Shown here: positions 1-6,840 of the stretch, in pieces
Numbering within the stretch: the stretch's first letter is position 1
Layout: every line of letters begins with the position of its first letter
NCBI GenBank assembly: GCA_009704155.1
Contig: WLES01000002.1
Location: 1 to 21,727, forward strand
Length of the DNA: 21,727 nucleotides
Direction: 5' to 3'
Origin: Actinomycetota bacterium
GTDB lineage: Bacteria; Actinomycetota; Actinomycetes; Actinomycetales; Microbacteriaceae
Translations under genes and position numbers: made by a program
The notes under the pieces: model-generated
What the model saw: only the letters and a program-made list of their open reading frames with translations
Told to the model about the DNA's origin: nothing
Database searches by the model: none

Positions 1-632
1 AACTCGCGGCGCGATGCGCTCGAGAACCACCACGTCACGAGTACAACCGGAATCATGGCGAGCGCGAGGGGAATTCCACTGACGGGGTCGATTGAGACGA
101 GTGCGATTGCGGTGAACACCAGATAAAGGAGTCCTGACACAAGGCTGCTGAGCCCCCCGTTGAGAAGCTCGCCGAGAGTGTCAATATCGCTCGTTTGCCT
201 TGCGATGATTCGACCAGAGGTGTAGCGCTCGTGAAACTCGAGGCTCAACCGTTGCGAATGGGCAAAAATGCGTCGACGCAATTCACCGAGCACGTCCTGG
301 CTAATCTCCGTAGACCATCTCGTATAGAGGGCAAGGAATCCCGCTGCACCAATTCCGGTGAGTGCAAACCCGGCCACAATGAGCACGATCGGCATGAAGT
401 CCCCGCGCTCAATAGCAGCAGGCAATCCCGTGTCGATCCCACGAGCAATCAGCGTTGGGCCAGCGACTTGAAGAGCGGTGCTCACCACAACGAGAGCGGC
501 TGTCCACCCGAAACGCGCTTTGTGGGGTGCAATCAAGTCCCGAAGGAGCGCGATTGAACGTGCCCGAATGTTTTTGTTCTCGAGCTTGTTGAGGTCTTGG
601 CGGTCTTCACCGGTTACGCCCGTTGTTGTCAC
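1..632 (-). CDS. ABC exporter subunit, transmembrane-domain fragment (3' end off window)
   Basis: This is the N-terminal 210 residues of a fused permease/ATPase exporter subunit; the rest, including the whole ATP-binding domain, lies beyond the left edge. Visible are an amphipathic N-terminus, membrane segments near residues 42-65, 80-103, 163-182 and 187-205, and the motif SGRIIARQTSDIDTL around 139-153, which is typical of the first cytoplasmic loop of type IV exporters. The GTG start is chosen because GGAGG sits 7 nt upstream and the start overlaps the stop of the upstream ABC gene as GTGA. That translational coupling and the pairing of two similar half-transporters say the two form a heterodimer. 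The substrate cannot be told; lipids, peptides or drugs are usual for this family. Family call is secure, function is generic. Confidence 0.92.
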   Translation of the reverse strand, partial: MTTTGVTGEDRQDLNKLENKNIRARSIALLRDLIAPHKARFGWTAALVVVSTALQVAGPTLIARGIDTGLPAAIERGDFMPIVLIVAGFALTGIGAAGFLALYTRWSTEISQDVLGELRRRIFAHSQRLSLEFHERYTSGRIIARQTSDIDTLGELLNGGLSSLVSGLLYLVFTAIALVSIDPVSGIPLALAMIPVVLVTWWFSSASRRE

Positions 633-2452
633 GCTGTCACCTCCGTTGAGATGAATTTGCCGTCGGCGTCGAGCGAAGAGATCACGTGACGGTATCGATC
701 CGAAGTCGCAAGAAGCTCGGAGTGAGTTCCCACCGCAGCAATGACCCCATTGTCGAGAAGCGCCACACGGTCAGCGAGCATCACGGTTGAGGGGCGATGG
801 GCCACCACGAGAGCAGTGGTTGTTGCGAGCACCTTCCTCAGTGCAGCCTCGACTCGTGCTTCTGTTTCGACGTCGAGTGCCGAGAGCGGGTCGTCTAGTA
901 CGAGAACTTCAGGGGCCGCGGCTATTGCGCGAGCGAGTGCAAGCCGCTGACGCTGACCGCCCGACAGGCTCAGACCTTGTTCACCGATGACGGTGTCGGC
1001 GCCTTCAGGCAGGTCGAACACAAACTCTGCTTCGGCGATTGACAGTGCCTGGTTGAGCACGGCATCCGATTCGGCTCGGGTGGCATCGCGCAAGTCGTGT
1101 CGCCCGAGAAGTACGTTGTTTCGCACGCTGTCGGAAAAGAGCGTTGCGTCCTCGAACGCCATGGCGACGCGGGTTCGAAGGGTAACCAAATCGAACTCAC
1201 GAATGTCAACACCGTCGAGCAGGATTCGCCCCGCCGTGACGTCATACAAACGACCGGGCAGTGCGGTGAGGATAGTTTTGCCGCTTCCCGTGACCCCAAC
1301 CAGAGCCATTGTTTCGCCTGGGCGTATCTCTAGGTTGATTCCGTCGAGCAAGTCGGGGGTGCCCGGTTGAGCTGAATCGTGACTGAAGTGAACATTCTCA
1401 AAAATCAGTGAGCCGGAGTGATTCTTTGGGGTAGTCGGCGACTCAGGATCCACGATTCCGTTCTTCTCATCGAGGATGTCGAAGATTCGATTGATCCCGC
1501 TGTGGGCTTCGAGGGTCAGCGCAAGCAAATATCCAATCGACTCGATGGGGCCGGCCAACACCGCGGCGGTGGCAAAGAATGCAAAGATCTGCCCCGTGGT
1601 GAGGTCACCCTCGCTCGCAAGCCACACACCCGTGAGAAGACACGCGGCGAGCGCCAAGTCCGGAATCCACACGAGCCAGAATCCGAGAGTTGCACGCGCC
1701 CTGCCCTTCACCACTTCAAGGTGTTTACCCTTCGACGCCTGCTCCGCAAACCGCTCGAGCGAATCGCTTCCTCGCCCGAACGAACGCAATACACGAATTC
1801 CGTGCACGGATTCTTCGACCGCGGTGGCAACATCGCCCCACTGGTCTTGCGCTGCGCGAGAAAGGCCGGCGAAGCGGCTTCGAAAGCGTGAGCCGAACAC
1901 AAACATCGGTATTGAACACACCAGGAACACGAGGGCAAGGACGGGACTCCACGTGAAGAGGATCGCAACACCCATGACAATGGCGATTGCGTTGGCAACG
2001 AGCATGATGAGTCCAAACGAAACCCAACGACGAATCAGGCTGACATCGGTGTGAGCGCGAGACAGCAACTGACCGCTCTGCCATTTGTCGTGAAAAGCCA
2101 CGGGAAGGTTTTGAAGGTGGTCGTAAATGGCGTTTCGAATTCGTGAATCGATTCGTGTGCCAGGCGTCAACACCGTCACGCGACGCAGATAGACGAACAA
2201 CGCCTCAAAAAGACCGAGGAGTGCGATGACCCCAACTGCCGGCCACACGAGCGAAGGATCGTTTCCGCTCAATGGGCCGTCAACGAGTGCCTCGAGTGCG
2301 ATAGGGATCCCGAGCGCGAATCCGCTCGAAACAAGTGCTATCGCCATACCAATGACCAACCGAACGGAGTCAGAGCCCGCAAAGGGAAGCACCCGCGCTA
2401 GGCCACGAAAGAGACCGGAGTTGCTCTGCGAGGACGGTTGTGGAGTATTCAT
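629..2452 (-). CDS. ABC exporter subunit with degenerate ATPase site (607 aa)
   Basis: Full-length half-transporter with an N-terminal six-helix membrane domain (about residues 30-320) and a C-terminal nucleotide-binding domain. Seen directly: Walker A GVTGSGKT at 386-393, signature LSGGQ at 496-500, Walker B ending in D520, and H-loop His552. Two catalytic positions deviate: the residue after Walker B is Asp521, where active sites have Glu, and the Q-loop position reads FEDATLF with Glu434, where Gln is expected. Such changes are known in the weak half of heterodimeric exporters (TM287/288, BmrCD type), so the partner encoded directly downstream probably hydrolyses the ATP. The ATG at 2452 is preferred because a longer reading would run into the divergent DUF2200 promoter and gene, and family proteins begin about here. 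A possible -10 box TACGAT lies at 2465-2470. Substrate unknown. Confidence 0.93.
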   Translation of the reverse strand: MNTPQPSSQSNSGLFRGLARVLPFAGSDSVRLVIGMAIALVSSGFALGIPIALEALVDGPLSGNDPSLVWPAVGVIALLGLFEALFVYLRRVTVLTPGTRIDSRIRNAIYDHLQNLPVAFHDKWQSGQLLSRAHTDVSLIRRWVSFGLIMLVANAIAIVMGVAILFTWSPVLALVFLVCSIPMFVFGSRFRSRFAGLSRAAQDQWGDVATAVEESVHGIRVLRSFGRGSDSLERFAEQASKGKHLEVVKGRARATLGFWLVWIPDLALAACLLTGVWLASEGDLTTGQIFAFFATAAVLAGPIESIGYLLALTLEAHSGINRIFDILDEKNGIVDPESPTTPKNHSGSLIFENVHFSHDSAQPGTPDLLDGINLEIRPGETMALVGVTGSGKTILTALPGRLYDVTAGRILLDGVDIREFDLVTLRTRVAMAFEDATLFSDSVRNNVLLGRHDLRDATRAESDAVLNQALSIAEAEFVFDLPEGADTVIGEQGLSLSGGQRQRLALARAIAAAPEVLVLDDPLSALDVETEARVEAALRKVLATTTALVVAHRPSTVMLADRVALLDNGVIAAVGTHSELLATSDRYRHVISSLDADGKFISTEVTA

Positions 2453-2490
2453 GGCTAAGTTTTCATCGTAACGCGAACCCCGACTCCGCG

Positions 2491-2520
2491 TTGGCGAGTG
2501 GCATCGACATTGAGTAATCT
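2491..2520 (+). promoter_or_regulatory. Promoter for leaderless DUF2200 gene
   Basis: TTGGCG (2491-2496), an 18-bp spacer and TAATCT (2515-2520) lie so that transcription should begin at or next to the ATG at 2528. The -10 box ends 7 nt before the start codon. This supports a leaderless mRNA and decides for 2528 over the in-frame GTG at 2498, which lies inside the promoter. Confidence 0.6.
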
Positions 2521-2527
2521 CAAGGCT

Positions 2528-2884
2528 ATGCACCGCATTTTTGGGACCCCCGTTGCCGAGGTCTACGCGCACTACGTTGCAAAGGTTGAACGCAAAGGTG
2601 CGTCCGTCGCGGATATGCGCGCGGCGATTACGTGGCTAACCGGATTTGATGGGCCGGCGATTGATCGGCATCTTGCTGAGCAGACGACTTTTAGTGATTT
2701 CTTTGATCTGGCCAGCATCAATCCCAATGCCACACTCATCACCGGCAGGATTTGTGGGGTTGTGATTCAAAACATCGAGGACCCGCTCATGAAGAAGATT
2801 CGCTACCTCGACAAGATCGTCGACGAAGTTGCCGGCGGCCGGCCGTTAGAAAAGGTATTACGCGAAATGCCCAGCGTTAAATGA
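2528..2884 (+). CDS. DUF2200 family protein (118 aa)
   Basis: Small soluble protein matching the DUF2200 family along its whole length. Recognisable features are the N-terminal MHRIFGT, WLTGFDG around residues 37-43, the central INPNATLITGRICGV, and IEDPLMKKIRYLDKIVDE near the C-terminus, in the family's normal order. The family has no established biochemical role, so none is given. The ATG at 2528 fits the family's usual HRIF start and a promoter whose -10 box ends 7 nt upstream; an in-frame GTG at 2498 would add ten residues unlike the family. It is divergent from the ABC exporter, and its last 8 bases overlap the end of the convergent DUF998 gene. Confidence 0.88.
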   Translation: MHRIFGTPVAEVYAHYVAKVERKGASVADMRAAITWLTGFDGPAIDRHLAEQTTFSDFFDLASINPNATLITGRICGVVIQNIEDPLMKKIRYLDKIVDEVAGGRPLEKVLREMPSVK

Positions 2885-3488
2885 CCCTCTTCTTGTCGAA
2901 GTACCGCCACGACATCACCACGACGACCGTCATGTACAACACTTGAGAGACGGCGATAACACGCTCCCACAGTCCTACCAGGGGTTGTTCGGGGTTCGCC
3001 CACACCGAGAGAAACATCACTGAGCCGATCGTGAAGGCAAGTGTCGCCGCGATCGCACCGACGGGTCGAAGCACCCACGGATTGTCGCGCCCAAGGCGCA
3101 TCGAGAACAACGGCCAGGCCGACATCAGAATGAATGTCGCGATGGCGAAGACACGGTGCCACGTGGAGAAGGTCAGTTGAGTCGGCGTAGCGAAGATTGT
3201 CAGCCCATACGTGGTCAATCCGGCGACAAAAATCACGATTCGACCGGGCATTGCAAGAGCTCGCGCGTAAATCGCCGCAACGATTGACAGCGTTCCGCCG
3301 AGGATGAAAAAGGACGACTGAATCCATTTGACGGGTGAATCGTCAGCCGCTAAATCACTGATGGTCTTCGTGAGGTGATCAAATCCGCCTGGCCAAAGAG
3401 CCCCGGCAATAACCCATCCGAGGACTGCCTGAATCGGGCCAATGATCGCCGCAATCAGCGCGGGACGCCCAATAGGGTTTGTTTTCAT
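2877..3488 (-). CDS. DUF998 membrane protein (203 aa)
   Basis: Hydrophobic protein with about six predicted membrane helices (near residues 10-32, 56-79, 81-98, 110-127, 141-163 and 176-195). The first loop contains the polar stretch PGGFDHLTKTISDLAAD, and TWHRVFA begins the fourth helix; both are typical of the DUF998 family, which has no defined function. It ends by overlapping the convergent DUF2200 gene by 8 bp, so neither transcript has room for its own terminator. It starts 33 bp from the divergent DUF2834 gene, so the two probably share a promoter region. I see no clear -10 box or ribosome-binding site for this gene. Family assignment is from overall pattern. Confidence 0.82.
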   Translation of the reverse strand: MKTNPIGRPALIAAIIGPIQAVLGWVIAGALWPGGFDHLTKTISDLAADDSPVKWIQSSFFILGGTLSIVAAIYARALAMPGRIVIFVAGLTTYGLTIFATPTQLTFSTWHRVFAIATFILMSAWPLFSMRLGRDNPWVLRPVGAIAATLAFTIGSVMFLSVWANPEQPLVGLWERVIAVSQVLYMTVVVVMSWRYFDKKRVI

Positions 3489-3509
3489 GGCTGAAGTCTT
3501 GCACAGGCG

Positions 3510-3515
3510 TAGGGT
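3510..3515 (+). promoter_or_regulatory. -10 box for leaderless DUF2834 gene
   Basis: TAGGGT ends 6 nt before the ATG at 3522, the same placement seen at several other starts in this window. No convincing -35 box is present. The GGGTG could alternatively act as a weak ribosome-binding site. Confidence 0.35.
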
Positions 3516-3521
3516 GATGGA

Positions 3522-3854
3522 ATGAACAAATCACAGAATGCACGCTTCATCACGTACCTGGTTCTCGCGATTACCGGGCTCGTCACCGCAATGGTGTTCA
3601 ACGGTATTGCCGTCATGACCGGGGCCGATTACGCAGGCGCGTGGTTTGGAACCGCCGTCGACTGGGTGCTCTCCGCCGATCTCACCGTGGTGGCACTTGC
3701 ATCAGTCGTGTTCATGCTGAGCGAGGCGAAACGGCTCGGAATGCGTCGAGTGTGGGTTTATATCGCCCTGTCGTTCGTCACCGCGATGGCGTTTACTTTT
3801 CCGCTATTCCTCGCGATGCGGGAACGTCATCTGGCACTAACCAAATCTGTGTGA
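3522..3854 (+). CDS. DUF2834 small membrane protein (110 aa)
   Basis: Three predicted membrane helices (about residues 10-31, 42-66 and 74-97) separated by short polar loops. The C-terminus reads FPLFLAMRERHL, typical of DUF2834 proteins, where a run of FPLFLxxRE closes the last helix. The family is uncharacterised, so no function is given. The gene starts 33 bp from the divergent DUF998 gene and runs toward the MpaB-like gene, leaving an 18-bp gap after its TGA. The product is small and almost wholly embedded in the membrane. Confidence 0.8.
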   Translation: MNKSQNARFITYLVLAITGLVTAMVFNGIAVMTGADYAGAWFGTAVDWVLSADLTVVALASVVFMLSEAKRLGMRRVWVYIALSFVTAMAFTFPLFLAMRERHLALTKSV

Positions 3855-3872
3855 CGGCAATGACTGGTTGGG

Positions 3873-4805
3873 TCAGTGCCCGTCCAGCACGCCAATTCGC
3901 ACCAACCGCTCAATCGCGGCCTCTTCAATTGGACTCTTGGGTCCGATAGCGAAACGCATGAGTCGAAGTAGAGCCCGGCCGACTGGAACAATCACGAACG
4001 TCGGCCATGCGCGAAGGCCCAATAGCTGCCGATATTCGGGGCGGAGGGATGCGACCGCCGCTTCATACAGGAGCCTATAAACGGGTTTGAATGCCCTCGG
4101 CAATGGCGGGTTCCGAATGAACGCAATTACGGCTCGAGTGTCGTCTGTCACCGTGAGCACTCCCGCGGCCGCAATCTGCTCCAGCCTCGCGTCCATCTCA
4201 GCGCGTGAATGCGGCACGTCCTCGAATCCGAGCGCTTTGACGCTAATGCCCCACTGATCGATGTAGTTGTCTGCACCGGTTGCGCGGTTTCCCCGCGGAA
4301 GCGGCACGTGCGAATACCACTCGTGTGCCGTGAGAAATGACTCCATGAACGCAATGTGGACCCATTCGAGTAGGTCGGAATCGTCAGCACGGTAGGCGAT
4401 TCGGCCCTGCACCGGTGATTCGTATTCGCCGGTCACGGAGTTGTGCAACCGAACAACGCGCGACCCTTCGCGGAGGGCTTCGGGGAGGGACGCAAACGTT
4501 GTCACCGTTAGCCATCGAATAGTCCCAGCCAAACGACCGAGGGGCTCGGACGCGTAGCGCGAGTGCTGCATGACACCCGCGAGTGAGCCGGGATGCAGGG
4601 CCTGTACGAGGAGCGCACGAACCCCACCGACAAGTGTCCCGAAGTCACGGTGAACAACCCACGGGGCATCGGTGGGAAGAAAGTGGCCAGGTTCGTCACC
4701 TCGAGCGACAACCTCCAACCACGGTGGATTACCGTCCGTTGAACCAGAGAGCAAATTCTTGAAACGCAGCGCCAAACGGTCTTGGATTGTCGAAAGCACT
4801 GTCAT
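3873..4805 (-). CDS. Oxygenase MpaB family / DUF2236 protein (310 aa)
   Basis: Soluble protein of the MpaB/DUF2236 group, which includes the fungal oxygenase MpaB and is related to bacterial latex-clearing proteins that bind b-type heme. The family core is visible: WVVHRDFGTLVGGVRALLVQALHP (residues 49-72), LHNSVTG (120-126) and DDSDLLEWVHIAFMESFL (141-158). His150 in the WVH motif is the likely heme ligand by family analogy. Length is normal for bacterial members. Substrate is unknown; oxidation of an isoprenoid-like or fatty compound would be a guess. The ATG at 4805 lies 9 nt after a TAGGCT box (4815-4820), so the leader would be very short. A divergent short-chain dehydrogenase begins 43 bp away and could act on the same small molecules, though nothing proves that. 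Confidence 0.85.
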   Translation of the reverse strand: MTVLSTIQDRLALRFKNLLSGSTDGNPPWLEVVARGDEPGHFLPTDAPWVVHRDFGTLVGGVRALLVQALHPGSLAGVMQHSRYASEPLGRLAGTIRWLTVTTFASLPEALREGSRVVRLHNSVTGEYESPVQGRIAYRADDSDLLEWVHIAFMESFLTAHEWYSHVPLPRGNRATGADNYIDQWGISVKALGFEDVPHSRAEMDARLEQIAAAGVLTVTDDTRAVIAFIRNPPLPRAFKPVYRLLYEAAVASLRPEYRQLLGLRAWPTFVIVPVGRALLRLMRFAIGPKSPIEEAAIERLVRIGVLDGH

Positions 4806-4814
4806 TATTCCTCT

Positions 4815-4820
4815 AGCCTA
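4815..4820 (-). promoter_or_regulatory. -10 box for MpaB-like gene
   Basis: TAGGCT on the minus strand ends 9 nt before the ATG at 4805, predicting a leader of only a few bases. The overlapping plus-strand TAGCCT (4814-4819) could serve the divergent dehydrogenase gene. No good -35 box was found for either. Confidence 0.3.
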
Positions 4821-4848
4821 GAGCGAACAGACTCAACACGAAGGCGGT

Positions 4849-5544
4849 ATGCGCATGGGTGATATGAACGGAAAGACAGTTGTCGTCATTGGTGCTTCTG
4901 GAGTTCTCGGTGGGCTCATCAGTGAGGCTCTCGCCGAGCGTGGAGCACGAGTCGTCGCCAGTGCACACAGCGCAGCTGGAATGCTCAAAGCGGCCAGTGT
5001 GGCGGAAACCGTTCTCCCTCTAGACATCGCCGATGAAGCGTCAATCAAGGAGTTCTCGTCGGCGCTTCGAGATGAAGTTGAATCGATCGACGGAATTGTC
5101 ATTGCCACGGGCGTTGCCGCGTTTGGTCCGATGGCAGAGACCCCGGCCGACGTTGTGTCGCAGGTGATGGCCGTCAATGCGACGGGGCCTATTTCGGTGA
5201 TTACCCACCTGCTTCCTCTGTGCCGCGAAGGTGGAGAAAGCTTCGTTCTCACGCTCTCCGGAAAGATTGCGGAAATCCCAACCGCCGGGTTGGCCGCGTA
5301 TTCGGCAGCGAAGTCCGCACTGTACGCGTACAGCGGTGCGGCTGGTCGCGAGATTCGCCGCGGTGGAGTTCGATGGGTCGATGCCCGCCCAGGCCACACG
5401 GAAACCGGTTTTGCGGATCGGTCGATCCACGGAGCGGCCCCCGATTTTGGTCAGGGCATGGAACCGCGGGTTGCTGCGGAGCGAATTGTGCAGGGAATCG
5501 CAGACGGCGAACGCGATCTGCCCAGCACGGCGTTCGTCGTTTAG
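4849..5544 (+). CDS. Short-chain dehydrogenase/reductase (231 aa)
   Basis: Classical SDR fold. The cofactor-binding glycine motif GASGVLG lies at residues 15-21 after a first beta strand, Asp59 is in the adenine-contacting position, and the catalytic set appears to be Asn110, Ser137, Tyr151 and Lys155 in YSAAK. An NAD(P)H-dependent alcohol/ketone reaction is expected; substrate unknown. The segment after Lys155 (PGHTETGF) matches the usual nicotinamide-side loop. The start is ambiguous among ATGs at 4849, 4855 and 4864. AAGGCGG at 4841-4847 is best spaced for 4855, while the family start would tolerate any of them. It is divergent from the MpaB-like gene and 45 bp upstream of the O-antigen-ligase-like gene on the same strand. 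Confidence 0.9.
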   Translation: MRMGDMNGKTVVVIGASGVLGGLISEALAERGARVVASAHSAAGMLKAASVAETVLPLDIADEASIKEFSSALRDEVESIDGIVIATGVAAFGPMAETPADVVSQVMAVNATGPISVITHLLPLCREGGESFVLTLSGKIAEIPTAGLAAYSAAKSALYAYSGAAGREIRRGGVRWVDARPGHTETGFADRSIHGAAPDFGQGMEPRVAAERIVQGIADGERDLPSTAFVV

Positions 5545-5589
5545 TCGAAGTCTCGGCGGCGTGCACCACGTCGTCAATAGGATTGGCAC

Positions 5590-6840
5590 ATGCGCGAATT
5601 CGTCACTCACCGACTGACGATCGCCGCGGTTATCTCTGTTCTGCTCCTTGGTGAAGTATTTCGAAGTGCGCTGAGCATCACCGGCTGGGCGATTTTGCCA
5701 GCGGTGACCATCGTGTGGGCTCTCATTGTCGTGTGGCGGGAGCCTCGAATCGGCACAGTGCTGCCAATTCCGCTCATTGCCTTCTTTGCGTGGATCACGC
5801 TCACTCCGCTGTGGTCGCCCTATGCCGCAACAGCCGTGCTCGGGGTCGTCATCGCGCTGGGAACAGCGCTCGTCGCCTTTGCCCTCACTCGAGTGGCAAC
5901 CCTGAGCGAACTGTTTGCCCTCGCAAGAAGCGTCTTGCGAGTTGCGATTTACGGGTCGCTGGCGTTCGAACTCGTTGCCGCCGTGTTGGGTCGTCCAATT
6001 TTCAAGGTCGGTGAGGCGGTTACGTCCGAGACCCCTCGGGAAATTGCGTGGTCACGCGCTGAACTCTTCGACCCCGCTGCGCGAATTCAAGGGTTGCCGG
6101 GAAACGCCAACATTTTGGCGATCCTCACGATCCTGTTCCTCATTCTCACGGCAGTGGAAATCGGTACCCGCCGCCGACTCAGTTGGCTCATCGCCATTGA
6201 CCTCGCGGTGTCGGGTTATGTTTTTGTTCGAACCGAATCGGCCACAGCGATTCTTGCCCTCGCAGCAGCAGCGGTCGTCGGCGCACTCGCGATGATCGCT
6301 CGCCGTCAAACTCGCACTGCGCGAATCCTCGTCTGGGGCACCGGGGTGGTCGGACTGATTGCGATTGTCGTCGCCCTCGTGAATTTCGACCGTTTCACCG
6401 CGCTCCTCGGCAAATCACCAGACCTCACACACCGCTTTGACATCTGGGCAGCTACGCTCAACCGGATTGCTGAACAACCCGTCATCGGTCACGGCTACGT
6501 CGGATTCTGGCCGATGTGGGAGCCATTTTTCGCGCTCCACTCGATTAGAAACATTCCCGTCAGTCAAGCTCACAACGCATGGCTGGACTTCGCACTTCAG
6601 GCTGGAGTTGTCGGTGCCGTCCTGTTCGCCGTCGCGCTCGTTGTTGTCGCAGTGCGAACCTGGAAATCTACAGTCTTCCAACCATCGGCAGCGTCACTCA
6701 CGGCGGTGATGGTTCTGACGGTTCAGATTGTGCAGTCCATTACAGAGTCACGCTTGCTGTCTGAGTGGGGGCTAACGTTCGTCGTGATTTTCGCCATCGA
6801 GTTTTCGCGCCGCGCCACGCGGCAACCTCAACTCAGTTAG
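5590..6840 (+). CDS. O-antigen ligase / polymerase-like membrane protein (416 aa)
   Basis: Polytopic protein with roughly ten to twelve helices and the Wzy/WaaL-type C-terminal signature. Seen in order: GLPGNANILA (168-177), RTESATAILAL (214-224), HRFDIWAA near 281-288, GHGYVGFW at 300-307 and AHNAWLDFALQAGVVG at 327-342. In the family the large extracytoplasmic loop with conserved Arg and His joins or polymerises lipid-linked glycans. Here it would act on a cell-surface polysaccharide of a Gram-positive envelope; a ligase for glycosylation of a wall polymer is equally possible. AGGA at 5579-5582 precedes the ATG by 7 nt. No glycosyltransferases flank it, which is unusual for a polymerase. 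Its TAG stop is interlocked with the stop of the convergent LGFP-repeat gene (4-bp overlap). Confidence 0.85.
   Translation: MREFVTHRLTIAAVISVLLLGEVFRSALSITGWAILPAVTIVWALIVVWREPRIGTVLPIPLIAFFAWITLTPLWSPYAATAVLGVVIALGTALVAFALTRVATLSELFALARSVLRVAIYGSLAFELVAAVLGRPIFKVGEAVTSETPREIAWSRAELFDPAARIQGLPGNANILAILTILFLILTAVEIGTRRRLSWLIAIDLAVSGYVFVRTESATAILALAAAAVVGALAMIARRQTRTARILVWGTGVVGLIAIVVALVNFDRFTALLGKSPDLTHRFDIWAATLNRIAEQPVIGHGYVGFWPMWEPFFALHSIRNIPVSQAHNAWLDFALQAGVVGAVLFAVALVVVAVRTWKSTVFQPSAASLTAVMVLTVQIVQSITESRLLSEWGLTFVVIFAIEFSRRATRQPQLS

Noticed and set aside
1476..2054. Open frame of 192 codons on the plus strand inside the ABC exporter gene
   Set aside because: Antisense shadow of the membrane domain, without motifs or start signals.
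2453..2572. N-terminal extension of the ABC subunit by 40 residues
   Set aside because: The extension is not ABC-like, crosses the divergent DUF2200 promoter and start, and family proteins begin near 2452.
3856..3886. Imperfect hairpin between the DUF2834 and MpaB-like genes as a bidirectional terminator
   Set aside because: The stem has a bulge and a mismatch, and no T-run follows on either strand.
4833..5399. Open frame of 188 codons antisense to the short-chain dehydrogenase
   Set aside because: The sense strand has complete SDR motifs; the antisense product is Ser/Pro/Arg-rich with no recognisable family.
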